Of a stretch of 64,000 nucleotides of DNA, positions 52,536-60,649 are shown in pieces. The stretch covers positions 2,728,001-2,792,000 of the forward strand of contig NZ_CP133778.1 of the NCBI RefSeq assembly GCF_034347405.1, read 5' to 3'. Within the stretch, counting starts at the first letter, position 1. Every line of letters begins with the position of its first letter. The notes beneath the pieces were generated by a model, which was given only the letters and a program-made list of their open reading frames with translations, was not told the origin of the DNA and made no database searches. The position numbers and the translations under genes were made by a program. Source of the DNA: Pseudomonas sp. CCC3.1. Its GTDB lineage: Bacteria; Pseudomonadota; Gammaproteobacteria; Pseudomonadales; Pseudomonadaceae.

Positions 52536-52602
52536 GTAGGAGCGAGCTTGTCTCGCGAGCTTTTAAAAAGATCAAAAGATCGCGATACAAGCTCGCTCCT
52601 AC
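52536..52602. repeat. REP-type palindromic element, second copy
   Basis: GTAGGAGCGAGCTTGTCTCG pairs with its near-complement ending in CTCGCTCCTAC, with AAAAGATCAAAAGAT between. Same family as 35778-35841. It closes the catabolic island before the btu promoter. Confidence 0.85.
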
Positions 52603-52676
52603 AGGGGCCGCTTTCACTTATGTGAACAACATTGCCCTCTTAACCCAAATGTGAAAAATTTTACACGTAAGGTTGA

Positions 52677-52704
52677 CGCATCTGACGACGAATGGTCAGA
52701 TGCG
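52677..52704. promoter_or_regulatory. perfect inverted repeat before the cobalamin riboswitch
   Basis: CGCATCTGAC (52677-52686) and GTCAGATGCG (52695-52704) are exact complements around 8 bases. It overlaps a TTGAC that could be a -35 box (52673-52677) and lies just upstream of the aptamer, so it could be a protein operator or a 5' hairpin of the transcript. Confidence 0.45.
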
Positions 52705-52711
52705 CCCCTGT

Positions 52712-52892
52712 TTCAGGTGTCCTCAGCCATCGCGCTGGGGGTGAAACGGGAAGCCGGTACGTCCTTTCGGGCCAATCCGGCGCTGCCCCCGCAACGGTAT
52801 GCGAGCGAAACACTCATATAGCCACTGTGCTTCGGCATGGGAAGGCGAGTGTTTCATGACCCTCGTGAGCCCGGAGACCGGCCTGATCCAAC
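52712..52892 (+). promoter_or_regulatory. cobalamin (AdoCbl) riboswitch
   Basis: Conserved pieces appear in order: TTCAGGTGTCCTC, GGGTGAAACGGGAAGCCGGT, GCCAATCCGGCGCTGCCCCC with GCAACGG, then GGGAAGGCGAG, and GTGAGCCCGGAGACCGGCCT. TCAGG (52713-52717) and CCTGA (52882-52886) can close P1. It controls B12 transport genes by blocking expression when adenosylcobalamin is plentiful. The 118 bp from here to the first gene presumably hold the expression platform, including the GTGGGCGGATGCAGGCC segment. Confidence 0.95.
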
Positions 52893-53010
52893 ATATGGCA
52901 CTCCGCGGTGGGCGGATGCAGGCCTTGGCGTGCGCAAAATCCCCCCTGCCCGTCATTTTTCTGCGTTAGCTCCCGTGGGTGTCCGATCAGGCTCAACCCG
53001 ACGGCTCCCC

Positions 53011-53787
53011 ATGACACCTCCAACGCAGCAGCTTTCATGTGCACCTTTTGTCTGGCCGGACCGCGAGGCTGCGTTTTATGCCGAGCATTTGGCCGCCTCC
53101 AATTATGTTGAACGCGTTGGCGGGCGCCTGCTGGAGCTGTTAGGCCCGCAACAGCAACTGCTGGATATTGGCGCCGGTTCGGGAATTCTCGGCCGCCATT
53201 TACTGGCACCCGGTGGCCAATGGACGGTGGTTGAGCCCAACGCCTTCATGCGCGGCAGTATCCAGCGACTGGCTGCGCAAACACCGCGTGTCGGGCTGAG
53301 CCTGCACGATGGTCTCTGGCAAGAGCTTGGCGCCTTGGCGCTCGCACCTGCCGCTACTGTGCTGTGCGCCAACATTCCGGTTGACGATGGCCAGGCTCAA
53401 GCATTTCTTCAGCAGGTACGCCCGCTGGCGACGCAAACGCTGATCTGGAACCTGCCTGCTCAGGAAGGTCCACGCACCTATTGCCTGTCCGGTTTCTTGC
53501 CGCCGCAACTGCACCGCAGTGACATGACCCCCGGCTACCAACTGACCTTGGCCGAACTTGCGGACCGCTGGCAACCCGACCAGATTCACTTCACCGATTG
53601 GGCATTCAGCACGCTGTTTGCCTCACCGGAGGCCGCATTGATGCACTTTATGGAAAAACTCGGCGCCCTGGATGGCGCGGCACAGGGGCTGCTTGAACGC
53701 CACTTGCAGGATCATCTGCAAAAGGTGCCGGGAGGCTGGCTTGCCAGTGCCCCGAAACGCGCCGCCAGCCTGATCTGGCAGTCGTAA
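53011..53787 (+). CDS. class I SAM-dependent methyltransferase in the B12 operon
   Basis: 258 residues from the ATG at 53011. SAM-binding motif I LLDIGAGSGILGRHLLAPGG, motif II acidic VVEPN, and LCANIPVDD in the motif IV position. The frame extends into the riboswitch, but that part is not protein-like. It stands first under the cobalamin riboswitch, 3 bp before btuB, so it should be induced by B12 shortage. The substrate is unknown; a corrinoid or metal-ligand role is possible but unproven. Confidence 0.8.
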   Translation: MTPPTQQLSCAPFVWPDREAAFYAEHLAASNYVERVGGRLLELLGPQQQLLDIGAGSGILGRHLLAPGGQWTVVEPNAFMRGSIQRLAAQTPRVGLSLHDGLWQELGALALAPAATVLCANIPVDDGQAQAFLQQVRPLATQTLIWNLPAQEGPRTYCLSGFLPPQLHRSDMTPGYQLTLAELADRWQPDQIHFTDWAFSTLFASPEAALMHFMEKLGALDGAAQGLLERHLQDHLQKVPGGWLASAPKRAASLIWQS

Positions 53788-53790
53788 ACA

Positions 53791-55959
53791 ATGCCTATAA
53801 AAATGCCTTCGGACGTCTCCATGCCCAACCTGCGCAACCTTCCCCTGTCCAGTTCCTTGTGCGCCCTGCCGTTGTGGTTGGGCAGCAGCCTGGTGGCTTT
53901 CGCCGCTGAAAACCCGTCGATCCTGCACATGGATTCAACCCTGGTCAGCGCTCCGCGCGCCGGTGAGTCGCTCAAAGATGTGACCAGCACCGTGCAGGTC
54001 ATCGACAGTGATCAGATCGAACGTTCATCAGCGCGCAACCTGACCGATTTGCTGGCCGAGAACGCCGTGGGTTTTTTCAGTGAATGGACCCCGGGCCAGA
54101 CCTCGATCAACATCCGTGGCGGCAATACCGATGGTCAGGGCCGCGATTACCGCAGCCAGGTCACGGTGCTGGTGAACGGGCGTCGTGCCGGGACAGCGAA
54201 TATTTCCAAGCTGTCACCGGCGCAGGTGGCGCGCATTGAAGTGATCCGTGGCCCAGCGTCGGTGATCTATGGCAGCCAGGCCATCGGCGGGGTGATCAAT
54301 ATCATCACCCGCAATGGCCGTAACACCGAGGGCGGTGGCGCCACCTTGCAAGGCGGTTCGTGGGGTTTGGCTCAGGGGAGCGTTTACCAGAGCGGCACAT
54401 CCGGACCGTTGGATTACTACTTCGGCCTGGATGACGGCCGTCGCAGTGACTATCACAGCGCGAGCGGCACGCAAAAAAACACCTCGTGGAAACGCCGGGG
54501 CGGTCTGTTGGCCTTGGACTACGAGCTGTCCGATGATCAGCGGGTCGACTTGACCGTGCGTTCTGACGGCATCTACGACGCCGGTTTCCGGGGTTCACAG
54601 TGGGACTACAACAACTACGACAATCGCTATAACCAGTCCGTGGAAGCCAACTGGACTGCCAAGCCCACAGAGTGGCTGAACTGGTCTTCGCAGGTGTATG
54701 CCTTTCGCGATGTCGATGATTTGCACTGGGGTTCGGAAGTCCAGGGGAATGGCAGCCCGGGCTTCAGCAAGGACCATATCGAACGGCGCCTTGAAGCGTA
54801 TGGCCTGAAAGTGACGCCGCAGTTTCTGCTGACCCCAAGCACTGACCTGCTGGTCGGCGTGGACCTGGAAAAAAGCAAACTGCGCAACGACCGTTTCCGT
54901 GTTGCCGTGAATGGTTCGACCAGCAGCCAGGCCGCACCTTACGACATCAACTCCGATGACCTCAGCGCGGCGCTGTACGCCGAAGTGATCCAGCGCTTGA
55001 TGGACGATCGCCTGACCCTGCGCGCCGGATCGCGCTACAGCTATGGCCAGTCGAGCACAGTCAAGACCGATTACATGCCGCTGCTGGACGAGAAAACCCG
55101 CGACTTCGACAAAGTCACCTACAGCCTTGGCGCAGCCTTCGAAGCCATGCACGGCGTGAAATTGCGCGCAGGGGTTTCGACCGGGTTCCGCGCGCCACTG
55201 GCAGGCGAACTGGCGGCGGACTTCACCACCACCAGCGGCACGCAGACGCTGGGCAACGCCAATCTCAAGCCGGAAACCAGCCTGCAATTTGAAACAGGGA
55301 TTACCCTGACCAACAACAACCAGTTCTTCGACCTGGCGTTGTTCCAGAACCGGATTCAGGACCGGATCACCACCCAACCGCTGACCCAGAGCATCAGCCA
55401 GTACGTCAACGGTGATGGCGACGCGGTGATTCGGGGTCTTGAAGCGCAATGGCAGTACGACCTGGCCAGCGCCCTGGCCTTGGGTGATGAACGCATCCTG
55501 CGGTTGAACACCAACGCCGTGTGGAACTTCGACATGGACGACAAGGGGGCAGCGGCGACCTTGACCGGCCCGTACCGCGACAAGATCCAGCGCATGTATC
55601 AGTACCAGGCGAGTATCGCCCTGACCTACGGCCGCGAGCGCGATTGGGATGTCAGTATGAATGGGATTCTGCGCGGGCCGGTGTACTACCGCACCGAAGA
55701 AAAACTGCTGAACCCGGACACAAATTTCGTGTACCGCAAATCGCCGTTCTGGGTCTTCAACCTGCGCGGCAATTACCACCTGAGCGAACAACTGAGCCTG
55801 TTTGGCGGGGTCAATAACCTGTTCGATATTGAGCGCAGCACGCTGTTTATCGCCACCGGCAATGATTCATCCCTGGCAGATCCACGGGCGTCCAATGGTG
55901 GACTGGGCAACAGCAATCCGGGGCGTGAGTTGTACCTCGGCGCGAACTACCGGTTCTGA
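53791..55959 (+). CDS. btuB: TonB-dependent outer-membrane cobalamin receptor BtuB
   Basis: 722 residues as read from 53791; ATGs at 53803 and 53821 are alternatives, and the last gives the neatest signal peptide (LPLSSSLCALPLWLGSSLVAFAA). Plug domain: DVTSTVQVIDSDQIERSSAR, INIRGG, RIEVIRGPASVIYGSQAIGG and VINIIT. The 22-strand barrel ends NPGRELYLGANYRF with terminal Phe. Assigned to cobalamin because of the riboswitch and the BtuFCD genes that follow. Confidence 0.9.
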   Translation: MPIKMPSDVSMPNLRNLPLSSSLCALPLWLGSSLVAFAAENPSILHMDSTLVSAPRAGESLKDVTSTVQVIDSDQIERSSARNLTDLLAENAVGFFSEWTPGQTSINIRGGNTDGQGRDYRSQVTVLVNGRRAGTANISKLSPAQVARIEVIRGPASVIYGSQAIGGVINIITRNGRNTEGGGATLQGGSWGLAQGSVYQSGTSGPLDYYFGLDDGRRSDYHSASGTQKNTSWKRRGGLLALDYELSDDQRVDLTVRSDGIYDAGFRGSQWDYNNYDNRYNQSVEANWTAKPTEWLNWSSQVYAFRDVDDLHWGSEVQGNGSPGFSKDHIERRLEAYGLKVTPQFLLTPSTDLLVGVDLEKSKLRNDRFRVAVNGSTSSQAAPYDINSDDLSAALYAEVIQRLMDDRLTLRAGSRYSYGQSSTVKTDYMPLLDEKTRDFDKVTYSLGAAFEAMHGVKLRAGVSTGFRAPLAGELAADFTTTSGTQTLGNANLKPETSLQFETGITLTNNNQFFDLALFQNRIQDRITTQPLTQSISQYVNGDGDAVIRGLEAQWQYDLASALALGDERILRLNTNAVWNFDMDDKGAAATLTGPYRDKIQRMYQYQASIALTYGRERDWDVSMNGILRGPVYYRTEEKLLNPDTNFVYRKSPFWVFNLRGNYHLSEQLSLFGGVNNLFDIERSTLFIATGNDSSLADPRASNGGLGNSNPGRELYLGANYRF

Positions 55960-55964
55960 GCCGG

Positions 55965-56864
55965 ATGCGCTGGCTTGTGTGGCTGTGCCTGCTGATCAGC
56001 CTGGACGTCAGGGCTGATACCGGGTTTCCGCGAACCGTGGTCGATGCGCTTGGGCGTGAAGTGACTATCGAGCGAGCGCCGCAGCGAATCGTCGCGATTT
56101 TCGCCAGCAACGTAGAAATGTTGGCGGCCATCGGTGCCGCAGATGCCATCGTCGGCGTCGAGGCCTTTACCCGCTACCCCGCCGACATTGCAGAACGGGC
56201 CAAGGTTGGCGGACGTCTGGGGTTTTCGGTTGAAGCCATCGCCCGCCTGCGCGCCGATCTGGTGGTCATGACCCCTGCCAGGCAAGCAGCAACCCTGGTT
56301 GATCCGTTGCAGCGCATTGGTATTGCGACGCTGGTGCTCAACCATCGCGATCTTGAGTCGGTACTGGCCAATATCCGGCTACTGGGGCTGGCCACCGGCC
56401 ATGAGGCAGGCGCCGAGCAATTGATCGGCCGGATGCAGGTTCGGCTCGATGCCGTGCAAGCGCGTTTGGCTGGGCAGCCGCCAGTGCCGGTGTATCTGGA
56501 GACGGGCAGCAATGATCGTGGCAGTTACCTGACCCTGCGCGGGCACAATTACACCAGCGACATTTTGCGTCTGGCAGGCGGTGTCAATCTGTTCGCCGAC
56601 AGCCGTTTAAGTCAGGTGGGCGGTGAGTCGGTTTTTCACGCTAATCCGGCACGTATTATCGTGGCAGGCTCCGCCCTACAGGCGCTCAGGCTGGCCCAAC
56701 GACCCGGATGGCAAAGCATTCCTGCCGTTGCCGCAGACCGCATCGACAGCCTCCCCAGTGCGTTGCTGCTGATCCCCGGGCCACGGGTGGTTGACGGTGT
56801 CGAGCAATTGGCAGCGCTGTTGCACCCTGAGTTGTTTCCCCCTCTTGCCGAGACCCCGCCATGA
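55965..56864 (+). CDS. btuF: BtuF-like periplasmic substrate-binding protein
   Basis: 299 residues. Signal peptide MRWLVWLCLLISLDVRA, then FPRTVVDALGREVTIERAPQ and RIVAIFASNVEMLAAIGAADAIVG, the start of the class III (BtuF/FepB) binding fold. RLGFSVEAIARLRADLVV is typical. It delivers cobalamin to the BtuC permease. 5 bp after btuB and overlapping the permease gene by 4 bases. Confidence 0.85.
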   Translation: MRWLVWLCLLISLDVRADTGFPRTVVDALGREVTIERAPQRIVAIFASNVEMLAAIGAADAIVGVEAFTRYPADIAERAKVGGRLGFSVEAIARLRADLVVMTPARQAATLVDPLQRIGIATLVLNHRDLESVLANIRLLGLATGHEAGAEQLIGRMQVRLDAVQARLAGQPPVPVYLETGSNDRGSYLTLRGHNYTSDILRLAGGVNLFADSRLSQVGGESVFHANPARIIVAGSALQALRLAQRPGWQSIPAVAADRIDSLPSALLLIPGPRVVDGVEQLAALLHPELFPPLAETPP

Positions 56865-57856
56865 GCGCCGTCGACAGACGCTATCGCCTGCTGTGCCTGA
56901 TGCCTTTGCCCGCGATTTTTATCGGCCTTTGGCTGGGTGCCGAACTGGCGCATTGGAATGACTGGTGGGCATTGTGGCGAGGCGATGACACGCCGTTTGC
57001 CCAGTTACTGATGACCTGGCGCTTGCCCAGAGTGCTGGCGGCCTTTTGTGTGGGGGCATGCCTGGGCCTGGCCGGGGTGATTTTCCAGGGTGTGTTTCGT
57101 AACCCGCTGGCCGAGCCGTACTTGTTGGGCAGCGCCCCAGGTGCCGCGGTGGGCGCCGCCATTGCCTTGCTGGTGCCGTTGCCCGTGGCGATGGCTGTCA
57201 GCTTGCCGCTGCTGGCATTTATTGGCGCGTGGGGCGCAACCTTGCTGGTGCTGCTGATCACCCGCCTCACCCGGATCAACGACACCAGTGGCTTGCTGCT
57301 GGCCGGGATTGCGGTGGCCGCGTTGCTCGGTGCATTGCGCAGCCTGTTGCTGCTCGCCTTGTCGGATGAAACGGTGAACTTGCAGGTGGTGTTGAGCTGG
57401 ACCCTGGGCGGCATTCATACCCCTGACTTCCTCGCGCTGGGGTTACTGGCGTTGTTGACGGGGCTGGCCTTGCTCTGTACACAGCGCATGGCCCATGGTC
57501 TCGACCTGTTGGGGCTGGGCGATCATGTGGCGTACAGCATGGGTTTAAGGCCACAACGCTTTATCAACCTGGCGCTGTTGCTGGCCGCCGCGATTACCGC
57601 GCTGGCCGTGTCTTGGGGCGGGCTGGTGGGGTTTGTCGGGTTGGTTGCACCGCATGCCGTGCGCTGGTTGATCGGGCCGACACACAAACGTCTGATTGTG
57701 GCCAGTGCACTCACCAGCGGCGCCTTGCTGGCATTGCTCGACGGCTTGGCGCGAAGCATTTTGCCGCCGGCTGAAATTCCGCTGGGGCTGCTGACGGCAT
57801 TGCTCGGTGCACCGTTCTTTCTTCTGCTGCTCACCCGTGCGAGGCCTGCATCATGA
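56861..57856 (+). CDS. btuC: BtuC-like FecCD-family permease
   Basis: 331 residues with about ten membrane helices. LPRVLAAFCVGACLGLAGVI is preceded by WR and followed by FQGVFRNPLAEPYLLG, the FecCD signature; GLVGFVGLVAPHAVRWLIG is the loop that contacts the ATPase. Homodimeric inner-membrane channel of the cobalamin transporter. Overlaps its neighbours by 4 bases on both sides. Confidence 0.92.
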   Translation: MSAVDRRYRLLCLMPLPAIFIGLWLGAELAHWNDWWALWRGDDTPFAQLLMTWRLPRVLAAFCVGACLGLAGVIFQGVFRNPLAEPYLLGSAPGAAVGAAIALLVPLPVAMAVSLPLLAFIGAWGATLLVLLITRLTRINDTSGLLLAGIAVAALLGALRSLLLLALSDETVNLQVVLSWTLGGIHTPDFLALGLLALLTGLALLCTQRMAHGLDLLGLGDHVAYSMGLRPQRFINLALLLAAAITALAVSWGGLVGFVGLVAPHAVRWLIGPTHKRLIVASALTSGALLALLDGLARSILPPAEIPLGLLTALLGAPFFLLLLTRARPAS

Positions 57857-58608
57857 ACACCAACCCCGTGTTACAGGCTCAGGGCTTGTCGGTGCATCAC
57901 GCTGGCAAGCCCGTGCTGCATGACTTCAGCCTCGACCTTGGCTCCGGCGAACTGCTGGTCTTGGTCGGCCCCAATGGCTCGGGTAAAAGCAGCGCCTTGC
58001 GCGCCTTGGCCGGGGTGCAGGCGTTAAGTGCGGGGCAGGTGCAACTGCAACAACGCGCCTTCCACCACTGGCCAGCCGCGCAGCGCGCACAAGCCTTGGC
58101 TTACCTGCCGCAAGACTTTCGCAGCCAATGGGATTTACAGGTGGTGGAGTTGCTCGAACTCGGCGCCCGGCGCAATGCCGCCCGCCTTGGTCAACCCTTG
58201 TCAACAGCACTGATTGAGTCGCTGGACATTGGCCATTTACTGCAACGTCGCCTGTCGCAGCTGTCGGGGGGTGAACGCGCCAGAGCCGGTATTGGCTGGG
58301 CCTTGGCCGCTGATTCGCCAATTTTGCTGGCCGATGAACCCACGGCAGCACTGGATATTACCCATCAACTCAATTTGTTGAGTTACCTGCGCAGTCGCCT
58401 GACGCACTGCGCGCAATTGCTGGTGCTGCATGACCTCGGGTTGGCCATGCGCTTTGCTGATCGGATCGCCGTTTTAGCCGAGGGGCGACTGCTGGGACAC
58501 GGCAGTCCACAGACGGTGCGTGATTCTGGCTGGCTGGAACAGGCCTTCAAGCTGGAATTTGCCTGGCACGACAGCGCACACGGGTTGTACCCGATTCCCG
58601 TGCTCTGA
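57853..58608 (+). CDS. btuD: BtuD-like ABC transporter ATPase
   Basis: 251 residues. Walker A GPNGSGKSS, Q-loop region AYLPQDFRSQW, signature LSGGERARAG, Walker B ILLADEPTAALD and switch His in VLHDLGLAM. Energises BtuC. Last gene of the riboswitch operon; no clear terminator, but an inverted-repeat element follows within 16 bp and could end transcription. Confidence 0.93.
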   Translation: MNTNPVLQAQGLSVHHAGKPVLHDFSLDLGSGELLVLVGPNGSGKSSALRALAGVQALSAGQVQLQQRAFHHWPAAQRAQALAYLPQDFRSQWDLQVVELLELGARRNAARLGQPLSTALIESLDIGHLLQRRLSQLSGGERARAGIGWALAADSPILLADEPTAALDITHQLNLLSYLRSRLTHCAQLLVLHDLGLAMRFADRIAVLAEGRLLGHGSPQTVRDSGWLEQAFKLEFAWHDSAHGLYPIPVL

Positions 58609-58623
58609 ACGTATGGAGGGCCC

Positions 58624-58769
58624 GTAGCAGTTGCCGAGTTCCGCGAGGCTACGTCCGATTGCGAAGCGATCGTAAACCCTGAGAACTTGATCAAATTGAA
58701 GGACCGCGGTGGCCTATTTACGACGGCTTCACCGCCGGACGTAGCCTCGCGGAACTCGGCAACTGCTAC
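58624..58769. repeat. 146-bp inverted-repeat element
   Basis: The 34-base left arm (58624-58657, starting GTAGCAGTTGCCGAG) is an exact complement of the right arm (58736-58769). The middle contains TTGCGAAGCGATCGTAAAC and CGACGGCTTCACCGCCGG. A partial inverted copy lies at 47853-47977. It separates btuD from the convergent LysR gene and its right end overlaps the LysR stop. No ORF inside. Confidence 0.9.
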
Positions 58770-59671
58770 GCAGATAAAATGTCGCAGATTACGTTGAACA
58801 CCGTGAGTTTGACCGCGCTGTCCAGATCCACCCATGCCAGTCCGGTGGTAGCTCTGTAGTCGCCCAACGCCAACGGTTTGGAGACCACATTGGCGGGCAA
58901 TGCCCGGCCTGCGTTGGCCGGTAATAAACCGATACCAAGCCCGGCTGAAACCAGTGCCAGCATGGTGGTGAATTCTCCCAGTTCCGAGCCGATTTGCAGT
59001 TGCACGCCGTGGCTGCGCAGCGATTGCATCAGTTCGTCGTAGAAACCGGGGGCGTAGCGTCTGGCGAGGATAAACACCGGCACTTGGACCAGCGCTGTCG
59101 CGGGCACGCTGTCACACAGCGCCAAAGGATGATCGCTGGGCAGCGCCACCACAAAGGTCTCCTGCAGCACTTCGCGGGTCTGGATGCCGGGAATCACTGC
59201 CGGTAAACGCATGAGGCCAAAGTCGAGCTGACCATTTTTCAAAGCGCTGGCCTGATCCGGGCCCGGCATGTCCTTGAGCTCTAACTCAATACGTGGAAAG
59301 CGCGCGTGCAACGTGCGAATCAGTGTGGGCAGCAGTTCAGGCAGCACCGATGAGACAAAGCCGAAGCGCACGCGGCCTATTTCCCCACGCCCGCTCGCTT
59401 TGGCAACGTCGGCTGCATGGGCGGCTTGATGCAAGGTGGCCCGCGCTTCGGGCAAAAAGACTGCACCGATTTGCGTGAGCATCACCGAATGCCGATTGCG
59501 CTCGAACAGGCGCACGCCCAACTCCTCTTCAAGCATCTTGATTTGCATACTCAAGGCTGGCTGGACAATGGACAGGCGTTGCGCGGCTCGACCGAAGTGC
59601 AGCTCTTCCGCCAATGTCACAAACGACCTTAAGTGTTTGATTTCCAATAGATTGTCTCGCGTTATAAACAC
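58766..59671 (-). CDS. LysR-type transcriptional regulator
   Basis: 301 residues. N-terminal winged helix: IKHLRSFVTLAEELHFGRAA, then QRLSIVQPALSMQIKMLEEE; effector domain from about residue 95 (GRVRFGFVSSVLPELLP). It resembles regulators of aromatic or sugar-acid uptake genes. Divergent from the SDR-MFS operon at 59841, which it probably controls. A TTG codon (LEIKH) 9 codons in is an alternative start. Its stop overlaps the inverted-repeat element. Nothing indicates that it regulates the catabolic island. Confidence 0.92.
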   Translation of the reverse strand: MFITRDNLLEIKHLRSFVTLAEELHFGRAAQRLSIVQPALSMQIKMLEEELGVRLFERNRHSVMLTQIGAVFLPEARATLHQAAHAADVAKASGRGEIGRVRFGFVSSVLPELLPTLIRTLHARFPRIELELKDMPGPDQASALKNGQLDFGLMRLPAVIPGIQTREVLQETFVVALPSDHPLALCDSVPATALVQVPVFILARRYAPGFYDELMQSLRSHGVQLQIGSELGEFTTMLALVSAGLGIGLLPANAGRALPANVVSKPLALGDYRATTGLAWVDLDSAVKLTVFNVICDILSA

Positions 59672-59683
59672 ATAAAAACAGGG

Positions 59684-59702
59684 TGATCAAAATAGTTGAT
59701 CA
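59684..59702. promoter_or_regulatory. candidate LysR operator in the divergent promoter
   Basis: TGATCA-N7-TGATCA (two identical self-complementary hexamers) lies 13 bp upstream of the LysR start and about 140 bp before the SDR gene, with another GATCATCAATGA just after. An overlapping site of this type fits autoregulation plus activation of the divergent operon. Confidence 0.45.
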
Positions 59703-59840
59703 CAAGATCATCAATGACGATTGGACGCTGCCAGTGGCCTAGGGTGAAGTAGCTTCAAGGCCAGGTAAAAACGTGACTATCCCGTTAGAGATGCGAGCTA
59801 GCACAGCCTAAATAATAAATGGCCGTTTGTGGAGAACTGC

Positions 59841-60614
59841 ATGTCATTCAATATCAGTAACTTTCAGCTTGATGGCCGCCGTGCCTTGATCACCGGTTCA
59901 GGTAAAGGCATCGGGCTTGAGTTGGCCCGTGGTCTGGGCGCTGCCGGCGCTATTGTGGTGATCAACGATCGCAATATCGAAAAAGCCCGTGTCATTGCCA
60001 GCCAATTGCGCGACGACGGGATCAAGGCCGAGTACGCCGCGTTTGATGTTACCGACCGTGAACAGCTTTTCGCGGCAATCAATGCCTTTGAGGCGGATAC
60101 CGGGGCCATCGATATTTTGATTAACAACGCGGGCATTCAACGCCGCGCGCCGTTGGAGGACTACGACGCCAACGACTGGCACGATCTGATGCGGGTCAAT
60201 CTGGACGGCGTGTTCCATGTCTCCCAGGCGGTAGCTCGGCACATGATTGCCCGTGGCCGGGGCAAAATCATCAATATCTGCTCGGTCCAGAGCGAGCTGG
60301 CACGCCCCACTATCGCGCCGTATGCCGCGTCCAAAGGGGCCGTGAAGATGCTGACCAAAGGCATGTGCGCCGAATGGGCTCGCCATGGGATTCAGGCCAA
60401 CGGCCTGGCGCCGGGCTACTTTGCAACCGAGATGAACCGCGCACTGGTTGATAACCAAGAATTTTCTGAATGGCTGTGCAAGCGCACACCTGCCGGTCGT
60501 TGGGGCCGCGTCGAAGAGTTGTGCGGTGCTGCGGTGTTCCTCGCCTCCCCGGCTTCGGATTTCATCAATGGCCAAACCCTGTTCGTGGATGGAGGCCTGA
60601 CCAGCGTCGTTTGA
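59841..60614 (+). CDS. SDR oxidoreductase, gluconate 5-dehydrogenase-like
   Basis: 257 residues from the ATG at 59841 (GGAG 6 bases upstream). FQLDGRRALITGSGKGIGLE, NDRNIEKA, NNAGIQRRAPLEDY, ICSVQSELARPTIAPYAASK and NGLAPGYFATEMN are characteristic of the IdnO/gluconate 5-dehydrogenase group. With the ACS-family transporter downstream, interconversion of a sugar acid is the likely role; the exact sugar is unknown. Confidence 0.85.
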   Translation: MSFNISNFQLDGRRALITGSGKGIGLELARGLGAAGAIVVINDRNIEKARVIASQLRDDGIKAEYAAFDVTDREQLFAAINAFEADTGAIDILINNAGIQRRAPLEDYDANDWHDLMRVNLDGVFHVSQAVARHMIARGRGKIINICSVQSELARPTIAPYAASKGAVKMLTKGMCAEWARHGIQANGLAPGYFATEMNRALVDNQEFSEWLCKRTPAGRWGRVEELCGAAVFLASPASDFINGQTLFVDGGLTSVV

Positions 60615-60649
60615 AAAAAGCACAAAACAACAATAACAGGGGGATCCCC

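Noticed and set aside
52837..53010. N-terminal extension of the methyltransferase into the riboswitch
   Set aside because: The extension would be translated from the conserved aptamer RNA and is not protein-like; the ATG at 53011 starts just before the family sequence.
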